Below are positions 9,127 through 22,289 of a stretch of 64,000 nt of DNA, piece by piece (positions within the stretch are counted from its first letter, which is position 1; every line of letters begins with the position of its first letter). A program made the translations under genes and the position numbers. The DNA is from Cerrena zonata. Lineage: Eukaryota; Basidiomycota; Agaricomycetes; Polyporales; Cerrenaceae. Below the pieces are notes generated by a model, which saw only the letters and a list, made by a program, of their open reading frames with translations, had not been told where the DNA came from and did no database searches. The stretch covers positions 1 through 64,000 of the forward strand of contig JASBNA010000068.1 in assembly GCA_038087015.1 (NCBI GenBank), given 5' to 3'.

Positions 9127-12100
9127 TCAATCAGCCCAAACGTCTCCCTTTTGTAATTGCTCTTCTTCCTCATCATCCTCCGGTGCCTCTCTGAAGCATC
9201 GGTCGATAGCAGGAATATATGCGCGTAGTTTTGGAATATCGCCAATGGGGATTACAGCATGGTCCATTGCAACTGCCCAGGTGGTCTCGTCCGACATCGA
9301 CGCGGAGGGCATCTTCGGATATCGGGATGAAAAATGTGTAAGGAGGATGTTTTTCGCTTCCATTCTGTTAACAAAAATCGGTTGAGTATGCCGCAGTGTT
9401 CGTGAGAGGAGGTAGCCAACCTTTGACCAATATCAACCGCTTGCCCAAAGGTACTGTGGGCTTTTTGTTTTGCAGACTCTTTTTCATCATCGCCCATGGT
9501 GGCCTCGTGAATGAGAAGGGTAGCCCCCTTTCCAGCCTCGACGAGACTGTCAGTAGGCTTGGTGTCGGCAGAGAACCTAGGATAGCTTCTTTAATAAACC
9601 GGCGGAATAGAATCCAAGAAGCCACTTACACTATACTCCAGTCATCTTTATGCTTTAAGATTGAACCATAACATCGAGTCTTATGGTCCACGTGCACAGT
9701 GGTAAACTCTGTTAAACCGAGAGCGTCACACATATCCTTCGCGAGGGCACGAGACCTAAAAGATGTGAGAACGTTTTTGAATTTTGTGTATGCGAGCAAG
9801 TCTCGACGTACCTATCGTGATCCAGCCAATCTTGCTTCTCAACTTGTACGCCACCGGGATAAGCTCGCGGGGTTCTCCAATTCAAAGCATCAGACAGAAC
9901 AGAGATAACTCCGTTTCCTTCCGAGTTGTCCAGGCCTAAATTTTCCAGTTCATTCACTTCTTGCATGTAAAGCAAATGTTGGTGAAGACCGACGACCCAT
10001 ACTGGTGATGTAGGTGGTACTGTCATCTATGACCGCATGTAAGTATAATTAAAAATAAGTGAAGAGCCGAATACTCCGTCCAGGAATTACATACCCGGCT
10101 ACGCATAGAAAGCAGTTTAGATAAACCAATATGATGATCGCCATGGACGTGACTTAGGAAGATACACTTGATGTCACGGAGAACTTCCCATACGCCCGAT
10201 TTGTGTTCAGGGTCATCCCCGTACAGACGAATGAGTTGACCCCAAGTCCCTTCCCCGCAATCAAGTAGCACGCTACCATAATTAGGTATTCTAATCAGGG
10301 TCGAAGACACTAAATGGACATGCAAATTTGTATTAGCGAAATCCCCCATCACAGTGTGAAGCTGCTCACCATTTCGATATCTGCTAGGGATAGCACTACT
10401 TGTCCCAAGAGTAACCACGACGACGTCATCCCCAGGTTGGCGTGTTTCTGGCTCCTTTTTCTTCTCCGAAGGTGCCGGTGATACTGATCTCGACCTCGAC
10501 CTAGCTCTTCGCACAGCTACCTCCATCTGCTTTGAATAGCGAAGATCCTCTTGTCCGGTGACGAACGGGTGGAAGTCATCTCTCCAGTCATCAATTGGTC
10601 GAGGTGGCTTCATCGGGCGACAGTCCGCTGTCAAATTGGATTTCATAAGGTGGACATTAGGTGGTAGACCAGGTACAGCTACGAGAAAGGGGTCAATTGG
10701 TCATGAACTAACGGCGTGTTTGGACAGACGTACAGGCAAGGTCTTTCTCGGCTTCCAGTCGGTGATACGGAACAGGGAACATCTTTCTATCAAGTTGATT
10801 TAACTTGAGTTGGAGACCACCGACACTTGTGAAAGTGACAGGGTCGGGGGCATGCTCTTTGGATCCCACGATGTGCTATTGAAAGAGGAAACATTCCAGT
10901 GAGTCATCGTTTCATCTGAAATAACCACTGGGAATTTCAACTAACATGGACAGAGTCATCGAAGCCATTCATGAACTCCTTGTATCGAGGGTCTTCCAGG
11001 ACACCAGGACCCAGTGTATGGTAAACGACGAAAGCAGAATATTCCTCATGATCTTCAGGCTTTTTCGAGCGGACTCGAGAGTATAACGGGTTAGTCTCGA
11101 ACGCGGTGGTCAAATCGGGAATGTGCGCCGGTGAAGGAACATCCAAGACGATGACAACCTACGGAGAAAAAATAAATTGGCATTTCTTTGAGTAATGTTT
11201 GACGTAGGACCAACTTTAGGAGCTTCGGAAGCACCGACAACATCGTTCGTGCAAACTGTCCTTTTGATCTTGCCGCCATTGCTATCATCAACTTCATAGG
11301 TCACAGTTTGTCCCCCACAAACTCTAGCCCTATCTCGACCCTTAAGACCTAACGCTTCCGCTTTCTCTACATCAAATTTTCCGCGATACCGTGGCCCAAC
11401 AATGACATAGCACATCGTCTGTTTCATAGTGGGATCATTACTGTTAGACAACTCCGGTACAAACTTCGGAAGTCTACGATTCTTGTGCCAAAGAAGTTTC
11501 TGATGCTTTGGTTCGCCGTACAGAATTTTGGCGGGTTCAGGAGCAGGAGCCTGACCCTCCTTCTTGTTTTTCTTGCTGGATCTGGGCTTAACAACGGGCT
11601 CAGGTTTAGGGAACATATTCTCTATCGTGAGTTTCAGCCATTCCTTAGCGTCATCTCCCGCAAGATAGTACGGCCGGAATCCCCGAGTATTAAAGGCTTT
11701 GCTCAGTGAGGGTGACATCGAGCCGTCAGTTTCTTTAGGTTCTATGGGCCCCTGTGTCTGCGAAGTACTAGAAGACGGGTCGACTTGTTGACGTTTAGAA
11801 GATGAGGAAGGGGATGGAGAGCGTTTACGCTTGTTGAAGGACGCTGCGGCAGGATCTTCAGCTTGGTCTATGTCCATAGGTGTGTTGTCCGCAACTGGAC
11901 CCGGAGAGAGATGAATTCCATAGACAGTCATGTTCGCATCCTTGTATACGTGCTTAGGAGGTTCGGTATGCTGTCTGCATGAGGATGTTCCAATTTCTCT
12001 CGGCCTTACTTTAATGTTATCTCTGTACACAAGATCGTTAGAGGAAGGACTTATGAAATATTCGATAGAAGACTATACGAACGAACCGCCACAAGAATGT

Positions 12101-12534
12101 ACGCATCGAAGCAAGATAGTGATTAAGTCCATGGGGTCCCACAACAGTCAAGTCTTGGACTCCAGCATCAGCCAGAAACATAGTGAGTCCTACAAATACT
12201 TCAATATTTAGTTCAGCTTTCAGAGACACCACCACGTACCAGGTAATCCTGCACCACGCTGTGTTCCAATGGAAGTTAAGAAAATCGCCTTGAAGCCTCT
12301 CCTGGCCATTCCTCTCTGCCCCCACGACCGTCCGCTATTTTCTCCCACATTGAAAACATATTTCGAATCAAGTGTTAAAAGGAACGAAGGCTCCGTGTCT
12401 GAAGAGACAGTAGTAAGAACGTCGGTTGACCAAACCATGTGTGAGGTGCCTTTACGAGCGATAGCAGTTGATGATGAATGTCGTGAGCGTAGCCAGATAT
12501 ATTTACAAAGTTGCAGAGGTCTTTTCCATAGCAT
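9127..12534 (-). CDS. TRZ1: tRNase Z, long form (tRNA 3'-end endonuclease)
   Basis: Cuts the 3' trailer from precursor tRNAs in nucleus and mitochondria. The N-terminal half has the degenerate metallo-beta-lactamase fold: SDTEPSFLLTLDSKYVFNVG, IFLTSIGTQRGAGLPG, LTMFLADAGVQDLTVVGP. A Ser/Lys-rich linker follows (11700-11850 region). The C-terminal half is catalytic: LGTSSAIPSRYRN, SVLLDCGEGTWGQL, the zinc motif SHVHGDHHIG, VDHKTRCYGS, LIHEATM, HSTFGQAVDIG and NILLTHFSSRYPK, ending in an acidic DDEEEE tail. Start 12534 is chosen over the inner Met (about 12438) because the extra 32 residues (MLWKRPLQLCKYIWLRSRHS..) are basic and look like a mitochondrial presequence; the inner Met could give the nuclear form. 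About eight introns, all short. Single-copy eukaryotic gene; intact. Confidence 0.93.
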
Positions 12535-13451
12535 TCGTCGGGAACAGTCAAGAGGTGGCTCAATGTGAGTTAAACAGAAATTCGGGATGGCACTTGTGAT
12601 TAGTCTTTCGGAGGTTGCCGACGTGTCCAGAAATGGAAGTCACAGTGATGGTAAAATTGGTTCCGTTGTACTGAAGTTATTTTAAACACTGGAAATTCGA
12701 TTCTTTGTTGCGGGACAAATGTATGGGATAACTATACAACCTGGTTTACTTCTACAAGGGTACTTGTAGACGTCGAGACGCTAAACGCTGCAAACGGCAA
12801 TCCGCGGGAATAGTTAGCCACTATTTTCGCTTCCGAGCTGATGTAGACACCGCCGAGCTATGAGGTTTGCGTGTGTGGGTGCACTCTACCAAGAACGCTC
12901 ACCTCAGTACTAAGTTCGAGATGTCCAACAAAGAAATACTTTGTTGTGGATTGGAGGTAAGTCCCTTTCGATCGAAATCATACTGACGGATGTGTGATAT
13001 GTAGCGTAGGCGGCCATCAAGATCGGGATCTGTGACATACCATTTCCAGCCGAGGCCATCGTTTACACATAGCGCAAGGAGCAGCTCGTCGGGTGTTCCG
13101 TTGTTTTGTTCGTTCCTGAACAGACAGACAGAGACTCTGAGCTACTGTGAGAGGCAGTAACGATATAGTAGCTCAACGTTGCAATATTAGTGGTCGAAGG
13201 GCTTGAATCACTCTACGAAGGCAGGGCACATCATGCATCAAACATCGCAGTCACAATAGCGATGCAGCGACGCCTGACACTGCCTGACATCGTCGACAAG
13301 AACGATGGCGAACCTTGGCAAAACATGGAACCCAGGAGGACTTTATAATTAGCAGTCGGCACGTGACCCCATCAAGGCTCCATTCCCCCGTCTCTTTTCA
13401 GGCTGGCAACAGACTGAGACTGCATCTGCAGCTTGCATTCATTCTATCACC
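12535..13451. other. Divergent intergenic region
   Basis: Lies between the tRNase Z start (leftward) and the GPI-protein start (rightward), so it should contain both promoters. I see no extra gene and no clear TATA box. Confidence 0.4.
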
Positions 13452-14824
13452 ATGTTCAGGGTACCCACTATTGTCTCTCTTTTACTCCTTGCTCTCCCCA
13501 ACACCGTCTTTTCTTCCCCATGTGTGACATTCGACGCCTCTTTCAACCTACTCGCATTCGGTCTCAACGGTAAGGACTGGAACGCTGGAACTCAGGATAC
13601 GTGGACAAGTGGTCAGTTTTTTTACACTGTCGGGTTCCTAGTCTTGACTCAGCATATACCCACATTTCCTAAACTACAGGCAGCGCTACGGATATTACTG
13701 CCAGCGGACGACCGTGAGTCTCACGAAAATGCAAAACAAGGCACCTCCCGAAAACTGACACAACCATAACCTAATAGGCCATTTGATGGAACGGGCACGA
13801 CATGTTACCTTTCTCAATTCTTCAACGCCGTCTATGTGCTTAATGGTGACGCCGCAAACCCTTCCGCTGTCCACATTTACGATGCTGGTGCCAAATCATG
13901 GACTACCCAATCCGTAAACGCCGGCACATTCGACCCTTCGTCGTTCAACACCATCCTCGACCATGACACCAACGTATTCTACGCCCTCTCCAAGGGCGAA
14001 CTCTTCTTCCTCGACATGGGTGGTCTTAAAGCGGCCAACGAGAGTGCCCTGGCATGGACCGATGTCCAGAAAGCACCTTACGATGCGTCATACCAACCCG
14101 TCATGGCCATCGCTCAAAACCACATTCATTTCCTGGATGTCCCAGGTACCCCCGCGGGTGATGCTCAGATCTTTGTTATCCACTGTGAGATATTCTCTTG
14201 CCTCTTCCCATTTCTCTCTTCACACATGTCGTCATTAACGTTCCCATGTGAACCCATACAGTCTCGTTCTTCCAACCTGAAGCCCAAGCTTACCCTCTGC
14301 CCGACGGTAGTGCCTTCCCTGCCACGCATGGTCAAGTAGCTTCCTTCTTCCAGGAATCTGGCGTCCAGCAAGAATTTGCGTTCATTCCCGATGATGGTTC
14401 AGCCACCTACGTCATTAACGTCGAGACCAACACTACCCAATCCCTTCCGGGCCCTTCAACCAAAGATTCCAAAGCATCATATGCCGCCGGTATCACCTCC
14501 CTCGTCCAGCTTGACAGCACTGGTGCGCTGAACTTCTTGCCGTACAAGCAAGGTGATGCCTCCACCAACGCCCAGGCTGCTTGGACCAAAGTTGCAAATG
14601 TTGCTGCTGTTGCTCCTCCTGGTGCAACTTCAAGCGCTACTGCTAGTGGTTCTGCCTCTGGTGCCAAGTCCTCCGCTTCCAAGACTGGATCAACCACTGC
14701 TTCTGCAACCTCCTCGCAAACCGCATCAGGCAATCAGTCATCGGGTGTCTCGCTGTCAAGCAGGGGTATCAATACATTAATTGTACTGGCAGGAGTATTC
14801 AGCGTCTTTGCTTGTTTACTTTAA
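13452..14824 (+). CDS. GPI-anchored cell-surface protein, function unknown
   Basis: Four exons with introns beginning at about 13611 (GTCAGT), 13713 (GTGAGT) and 14185 (GTGAGA). The signal peptide is MFRVPTIVSLLLLALPNTVF. A soluble domain of about 280 residues follows, with YVLNGDA, FYALSKGELFFLDMG and SFFQESGVQQEFAFIPDDGS; the repeated hydrophobic-strand pattern suggests a beta-propeller-like fold, but I do not recognise a named domain. Residues about 310-370 are Ser/Thr/Ala-rich (likely O-glycosylated stalk), and the C-terminus is a hydrophobic tail (TLIVLAGVFSVFACLL) with no basic residues after it, the usual GPI-attachment signal. It probably sits on the plasma membrane or wall. Similar proteins are common in mushroom genomes as hypotheticals. 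Confidence 0.75.
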
Positions 14825-16098
14825 AAGAGTAGTTCCCCGTTATTGCATACCATGGACTTCCGTATTTTGCCTTTGGTAATATACCTGGATCACTACCCCA
14901 TCTTTCTTACCCTGACGGAACCTTTCATCTAGAACCCACCCTTATTTTTCTGACATCCTTTTGCATGTTTGCATTGTTACGTAGCTCGCAACACGACCCG
15001 TGGACATTACACTTAGCTTATTTCTCCAACTAACCTGATTGCCTATCACTTCCCCCTGAACGTTGCTGCGCATCGCGCCCGGCTTGTGAGCTTGTGAACC
15101 GAAGACCTGAGTACGGAAGGATGACATTCATCTTGAGTCCACCTATAGAAGTGCAGAACCCACACCAGTTTCGGGCACGCCTTTCCCTAGGAAAGCCGTG
15201 TACATGGAACACCAGAAGGATGCAAACATTGTTAACTGCTGACAGCACGCTTGCAAATAAAGTCCAGTCAAAACCACGGCCGCCGCCAAGCCGACCTTTC
15301 GTTCTCACTGCTCGACCATATGGTAGTTGAGAAGGATGAAAGAGAAAAATCAGAGAACAAACCTCGATTAAATTACGAGGGGTTGTACCTTACGTTGCGG
15401 CATGTGCATCTTGATATTGTGCTTTAGGAAAATGACGAAAGAAACACGATAAAGGACCGATAGCCTTGCATTTGAGTTCCGATAAATTGATTGTAGTCTA
15501 AACCAGAAATCCCAGAGAAAATCCAGGCAGAGCATGGGGAGTGCTACAACGATACACATGGTAACCAAGAATTAGCGGAGATTCAAACATCTCTGTATGG
15601 ATATCTAGGAGCAAACTGGTAGCAGTATGGAAAACAAAAAGACAAAAAAAATCAGACAAAGAAATCATCGTCGGTAGCGAGCACCACCGAGGGGGGAATT
15701 AAAAGCATTAGCGCAACTACGGGAGTGGGGTCGTTGACTGGCTGGCCGGTGAGAACCAAGAAAGTCGCGATGTCGTAAAGGGGTCGTCAATAGTCGTGAG
15801 ATGTCGTGACAAAATGGCGGTGAAGAGAGCAGGGGTGGAGATGATGCACGATATGTACAGAGAGGAAGGGCGATAACGATGAAACCAATCAAAGGAAAAC
15901 AGCGAAGACCAGCGCAAACGAATTTTTGTGACTATTAAGAACACGGCGTTATTCATCTGGCGGGATACGGAGACGAAATATCGGGCGACTTACCCTGATA
16001 TAAAGTGGACACACGGAAAGGTGTGTGTTCATGTAACAGGTGATGAAAACGAGATAGAACATTTAGAACGCGCCGGGCCCAGATACACCCTCTCCCTG
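14825..16098. other. Intergenic, 1.3 kb
   Basis: 3' flank of the GPI-protein gene and of the convergent small gene to its right. No recognisable exon on either strand. Confidence 0.4.
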
Positions 16099-16776
16099 TC
16101 ATGAAGACTTGACCACGCTTTCACTTTGCCCTCGTGGACGGCCATTTAGTGGAGTTGAAGCGCCAGATACCGAGCGCTGAGCTACTGAGATATCGTCCTG
16201 CGAGTGCGGACGTGAAAAGAAGTCATCTTCGCCCTCATACGGCGATGAACTGGAATTAATCTGCGACACGTCATTTAGGTGAGTGCCGTTGTATTGTAAC
16301 AAGTTGTTTATATTTAGAGCTATGTGGGCAAAGAATCCGATTGTACCTCATCCATACACGCATGAAACAGGAGTATTATGCTGCAAACGCGTGCATGGCG
16401 ATACAGGGCCAAGCAAAATGTCCAACAATGCATTGCCTAATTCGGGACGCGCGATAGAATGAAAGTAAGCGTAAGGGACACCTACCCATTGACCAAGCAC
16501 CTCCGCTACTCGAGTTGCTTCCTCCGCTGTGAAGTTGACATCGGTACCCTTTTCGGCATGCAGCTTAAGCAGTTCGCTCAAGGTTCGTTTGCCCTTGCCA
16601 CCCGCCACGGGCGTACTACTCTGCTCCTCATCATTTCCAGGGAACGACACGGTATTTGGCTTGTTGCCGGTAGCGGATTCCGGGTCTTCACTCATCGACC
16701 GATCCCAATCGTCTACTTGCAGAGTGGAAGAGCTGATAGAAAGTTGAGACAGAGATTGTCCCAATGGATCGGCCAT
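16099..16776 (-). CDS. Small conserved hypothetical protein
   Basis: Two exons, 16486-16776 and 16099-16260. The donor GTAGGTGTCC directly after LGQW and the acceptor TCGCAG leave the frame intact and give a protein of about 150 residues. It begins MADPLGQSLSQLSISSSTL, has a Ser/Asp-rich N-terminus, a helical core (RTLSELLKLHAEKGTDVNF then TAEEATRVAEVLGQW) and a disordered tail (INSSSSPYEGEDDFFSR..). ATG 16776 is preferred because the open frame further upstream reads into Cys/His-rich nonsense. I recall this core (KGT-D, LGQWIN) from hypothetical proteins of other basidiomycetes but know no function. No signal peptide, so probably cytosolic or nuclear. Confidence 0.65.
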
Positions 16777-19233
16777 AGAATGTGGAGATGGAGCAAGGAC
16801 GACGCGTCCGATGGCGGGGACCCAAACAAGAACCGCGTACGAGATTAGATTGAGCTGTTTAGGATGTGTGTTGTGTTGTGCTCTAAAGCAGATAGGTACA
16901 GAAAGACAAATACAGCTGTGATGGCGAATGTGGTGGTTGCAGAATGTTGTCACAGCCTGTCCACAATGGAAAATCGCATCCACCACCGTGCGAATCCGTT
17001 CATCCTCCTAGGCGCCCTCTCTCCTCACCGCGGACAATATTGCTCGACATTGCTCTGTACCTACCAGCACCGCATTATATCTCTCTTCTCGCCTCCGCAT
17101 TAATGCTAAAAAGTCTTGCAAAATGCCAAATATTCGCAACCGCGCACACAATATTGCTCCTGGAGATCCGTAGCAGTCCGTAGCCCTCAGTAATTTGCTA
17201 CGTAGGAAATTTCTTTTCGCAATTCAAATACTTACGATATACCCTATCCAATATCACCCGGCCAATGTCAGATGAATACGCTATATCAGATTACTCGCTC
17301 CAACCGATGAAGTTCAGTATATCATTTTTGATCAGTCGCGCCCAAGAGTGCTCGAGATACGCACTAGATTCATCCTTTTGCGCGTCCAGCCCAATATCCA
17401 AAGTCGAGATGTGCGTCAAGCCCGCTCTGGTCTACAGCAGCAGGTTCGTGTTCTGGCGGTATCACGTACTCTATGTCGGCGGAATGACTACCTGTTTCTC
17501 CTGTTGCTCTTTGTCAGTCGCGTATTCTACATAGACACGGAGTGCAGATGTAGGCACATCACAGGGTGGGTCTGCGTCTGCCAACACCGGTGAGACCTCA
17601 ATTTCAAGTCATCGATTCCAAAGCAGCGGTTCGCTTCTTATCTTCTGGACCTTCGGTTTTGCAACAAAACTCCTCGGAATGACCTATGTTCAAAAATATA
17701 TGTTCTCTAGCTTCATCCGAGGCGTTGTCTGGGCTTTGTGCAATGCGCCGCCGATGCCTCTGTGCATGCTGAGATCCGACGGTGCCAATTGGTCTTCTTG
17801 GAGGTCTGACAGAAATCATAACTCAGGGTACATCAGACATCCGGAAGCATAGTAGATGGTATGTCAGGCATATCGGCTATATGTCCTACAATGTGCACTA
17901 TTAATGATCATTATGGCGCGTGCCATTCTATCGCTCGACAGAGGTGAGAACATTTGAGTTCGGTTCTGGCACGCGCCTCTGATCTCATTCCTGATTAGAC
18001 TTCTTTCATAGAGTTCTGCTGTAGAAACCTTTGAATACAACACTCAAATAGACATGGTTTCTCAGAAGCAACGGTCCTTTACTTCCACGGCTAAACCAAG
18101 GAGTAGAATGTGTTATTCGCACCATATCGGCGGCTTTGCGGCTCGTGGTTTGTCGATCTTGGCTTGTTCGGGGAGATACGGTTCGCTTTAGCTTTCGGAA
18201 TGTATACTCGGCTGACAATGCAAAGACTCAAGACCTCCTCCGCTGGATAGCTTGTGAACTTGTCATCACGCTCGACTCCGCAGTTCCAGCAACACACATG
18301 GTTGAGACTGAGTATTTTCTCAACTGATTCAGAGCCTGCTCATGCGTTCGCCCTGTTCAAAGTATCTTGACTATTTGTGAGAGATGCTTCACAAGACCGA
18401 AGGAGACGGGTTACCACGCCCACGATTGCCTGGGCGATTCTATGCTCAAACAGTTACACTTTCAACTCTCACGGCAACACCCGATACATCAATGCAAGAT
18501 TGACATGCATTTCACCACTCGTCATCCTATATCCTTGCCTGGCCATTTTTTGGCGGAGATGATCTGCCAAGCCCCCAAACACGCGGCAAATCGAACATGT
18601 AATAGCACTGGCAGCATCTCCTTGGTTTTGCAAATGGGACTCATCTATCCCTCTATTATTATCTTCCGTGTACTGTCTAGAATGAACTCTGTTCAAGGTT
18701 CTAACGTTACTTAACATTCGCGGTGATAGCCAATCTTCCTTCATCTACCATCGTCCCCTCGGACATCTCCCGTTTCTATTGGCATCGTGGCGTTTTGGAT
18801 TCGAATTCTCGGCGTGTTCTGGTCGCACACACTCCTCGCGGAACCTTTACCAGCACTGCAACATGGCTTAATCTCGGGTGCGCGGCACCTCGTTAATTCG
18901 TCCAAAACGGCCCAGTGGTTCGATTAGGATCCACAATGCGTTGGTGCGCTCCTACGCGGTGCCTACTCAATTAAAATATTAAACCCTCGATTATGACACG
19001 CTTAAGAAGTGTCTCCTGTCAGGATAATCCTTCGGTGGGTATATGTCGTCGTAACGTGAAGCCCAAACAGATTTCTTGCCTAAATTGGTGCGTTGCGTGG
19101 GTCCCGCCCTGTGTAGAATTGCACTGCGTCTGCGAATGCTCGTCGTGTTCTGGAAACATATCCTATCTGTGTCAACGTGCCCCTCATCATTAAGGAGCCG
19201 ATTTGATTGGGTCTGTTCCTACCACGGAAGAGG
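16777..19233. other. Long intergenic stretch, 2.5 kb
   Basis: No intact gene found. On the - strand around 17365-17480 a short open segment reads like protein (DIEYVIPPEHEPAAVDQSG then AHLDFGYWAGR) but ends in stops on both sides; it may be a relic exon. Otherwise the region looks non-coding and contains the 5' control region of the desaturase. Confidence 0.4.
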
Positions 19234-19240
19234 TATAAAA
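19234..19240 (+). promoter_or_regulatory. TATA box of desaturase gene
   Basis: TATAAAA 167 bp before the ATG, followed by a long pyrimidine-rich tract (19248-19310), the usual layout of a strong basidiomycete core promoter with the transcription start in or near the CT tract. Confidence 0.6.
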
Positions 19241-19406
19241 CTTCGCCTTCTCAAGTCTCCTTCTCCCCCAGCATCCATCTCTTCCTCCTTCTCTCGAAGT
19301 TCTTCCTTGGGTTCGTACCCCTACCCCGACCATATCCTATAACTCAACTTCCTTTCCTCACCCCGACATTCCCTCGATCCCCAACATCGAGCAGTGATTT
19401 CCATCC

Positions 19407-21636
19407 ATGTTCTCTGACGGTCCAGAGTACGAAGCAAGGTGAGCCAAGCTTCTCCCGTCTTCCTTGCCAAGCTATCCTTCGCTGTCATTTTGACTGTACA
19501 CCTTGGCTGACGCGATCCATAGATTGAATCGACCGTTCACACCACCGACGGCTACGCTAAAAGAACTGCATGACGCAGTTCCGAAGCACCTATTACAAAA
19601 AGACCCTTGGAGGTCATTTGGCTATGTCCTTCGCGACATCGTCTTCTGCGTCCTGCTATTCTGGTTTGGTGCTTCAATCGACCGCATCGCACATTCGGGG
19701 TTCGGAGGTCTTGTACGCCTGACCGACCCTTGGGAGGTTAAACTCTTGACTGGTGTGCTATGGTTGTCGTATTGGTGGTGGCAGGGTCTTGTGTTCACAA
19801 GTTTCTTCTGTATCGGTGAGGTCATCTTGCAATCATGTCGAGGATTGATTGAAGACTAACTTAAATCATATGTTAGCTCATGAGGTTAGTTACTACGTTT
19901 GACACACTGTCAATCATTGCTGAACCCCGTGACAGCTAGGACACGGAACTCTATTCCACTCTTGGTATGCTAACAACATCCCGGGATTTCTGATTGACAC
20001 TGTGAGTGCCTCGGGCTATTTATTGCATCGCTTATTTAACCGATTATTTGGACACACTGCAGTTTATCATGGTTCCTTTCTTTGCTTGGAAAGCAAGCCA
20101 CAATGCACATCACGTACGTGTCACAAGCCGCAATGGAGAGTCTTCCCTGTCACTGACTTGTCTCTTGATGGCGGCGGATTTTAGAAAGCAGTTGGTTCTA
20201 TTGAACGCGATGAGAACTATGTGCCATACTTGCGGAGTGACTTCAAGTTACCGCCGCAAGAGCGAGCGCGTAGGGCGGACTATGCCGAGGTCTTTGACGA
20301 GACACCAATCATGACCGTTGTCAGGTTATTCATAATGCAAGGATTGTAAGTCTTATCTCCTGCGTCTCGTATGGGGATGATAAACTTAGTCCGTTGATCC
20401 TCCAGCGGCTGGTGGCTCTACATGGGGTGAGTTCACTTCCTTTACAACACTCGGGGCTTCGAAGATGCAGTACTAACTTGGTTTTCCCGTTGTCAGGTGC
20501 AACATCATGGGTTCGCCAATGTACCCAGCAGGCACGAATCACTTCTCTCCATACTCCCCTCTATTCAAGAAGGAGCAACGTAAGTTTATTCCTCACACGA
20601 GGTCTCCTTCTCCTATCATCAATCTGATCCGTTGAATAGGAATGGGAATATTTGTTTCCGACCTTGCTCTATTAGCAATGGGTTCTCTCCTAGTATATGC
20701 TGGTCAAACTTACGGATGGAAAGCCGTCCTCATGTACTACGTCATTCCATATATGGTACGTCAAGGGTTCGATTCGATCGTATTCTGGAACCTGTTTACT
20801 AAGTTCTGCTCCAGCTCTGCAATCACTGGTAAGTTTGTATATCCCTTGGAAGGTTCTTTATTGCTCAATTCGCGGACCCGCAATAACCCATAAAGGATTG
20901 GTGAGTCCCCAATATAATCGAAAAGAAGCTCAATATTGACAACCCCATGTGATTCTTTCCCTTCACCTATGTGAAATTCACAGTGATGTGTACCTTCCTT
21001 CACCACTCAGACCCCACGATTCCTCATTATAGGAAAGAGGAATGGTCTTTCCTACGAGGTGCAGCCGCTACCGTAGATCGCCCCATTCTGGGCTGGATGG
21101 GCAGGTTCTTCTTCCATAATGTAAGTCATCCATCATATCCCTATGTTGTGGCCCATGCTTCTTTTTCCATCTTCGGCACTCTACATTTAAGTTCAACAAG
21201 ACTGACATTCGCTTTGTCCCCAATCTAGGTCTCGCACGATCACATAGCCCACCACTTCTTCTCTCAGGCTCCTTTCTGTAAGTCCGACAATCAGGAACGT
21301 ATCATCCCATTTGACCTTTCGTGGTTAGACAACCAGCCCCAAATAACCCAGGCGATTCGTTCCGTACTGAAGGAAGACTACAATTATGACTCCACGGTAT
21401 GTGCTCCATTAAGTATACAATTCCCTACGTTCTAAACCCCGGAATCACAGAACTCTCTGTATGCACTCTATCGATCATTTACGGAATGTGTCTTCGTCGA
21501 AGACGAAGGTGGCATTGTATTCTATAAGAACGCTGACGGAGTCGCATCAAGATATGTTGCAGACTCTGAATTGGTAAAACTCAAATCGAGAGGGTGGAGC
21601 TCGACGAACCAGGACAAGCTCGAAAGGGAGTCATAG
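19407..21636 (+). CDS. Membrane fatty-acid desaturase, delta-12 (oleate) type
   Basis: Introduces a double bond into oleoyl chains (18:1 to 18:2) in the ER membrane, using cytochrome b5 electrons. The three di-iron His boxes are visible: AHELGHG, SHNAHH and HDHIAHH. Hydrophobic spans lie around FGYVLRDIVFCVLLFWFG, LLTGVLWLSYWWWQG, SDLALLAMGSLLVYAG and YYVIPYM. About 440 residues. ATG 19407 opens MFSDGPEYEAR, spliced to LNRPFTPPTATLKELHDAVP. At least eleven introns; three exons are tiny: 19877-19884 (8 nt, part of AHE), 20815-20828 (14 nt) and 20896-20900 (5 nt, GATTG). The last two are needed to read LCNHWIVM across the conserved span before FLHHSDP. The set of His boxes fits delta-12 enzymes best; omega-3 or other regioselectivity cannot be excluded from sequence. 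Confidence 0.9.
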
Positions 21637-22289
21637 CCCCCTTGTTTCTAGCCCCTTTGTTTCTCATCCTCACCCAGTTATGACCTTAAAATTAGCATCG
21701 CTACTCTCTCACCTATGATATTTACGACTGCACAATGAGCAGTATACTAACTAGACTAGACCCGCTGCAATCATGATTGTATTATACCTTTATTTTTGTG
21801 TGCTTCTTCGTGTATGTCCGTAGCGTTGGTCCCATGGATATCTATATAGACATTTCTACATCTCAATTCTACTGGCGTGCTTCGTTTTCCCTAAAGATTT
21901 CGAGCGAGGCGCGAGAAATACATATCAGTTTTCCAGAAATCAAGGCTGTCGATCATTCGGTACTCAGTGGTCACTTGTCACTGGTTAGGGTTGATAGAGT
22001 TTGCGCTCGTACTGGGCAAACATTCGCGGAAGGGGATCATACGCCGGATGAGATACAAGATGCCTTAGTCTTAGCCCCGACAAGGTTGCAAAGGCTTGGA
22101 GATGAAACATCTTTGCAAGCAGTTTTGCTTCGCGGGAGAACGCGGGACCAAAATCAGACGTCCCGACCATCGAACAATTTTTGTGACATTGTTTCTGGTT
22201 AAACAGTGACCCACAACATCGACAATGTTTATTCTGTTACGAGACCAAAGAAATAAAAATGCACAGCGTAACTATCTGACACACAACAT
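21637..22289. other. Convergent intergenic region
   Basis: Between the desaturase and SEH1 3' ends. A 141-codon open frame at 21777-22202 (+) has no recognisable domain and no intron structure; I treat it as chance. Confidence 0.4.

Noticed and set aside
21777..22202. 141-codon open frame after the desaturase
   Set aside because: No domain, no signal peptide that fits, no introns, and the composition of non-coding sequence.
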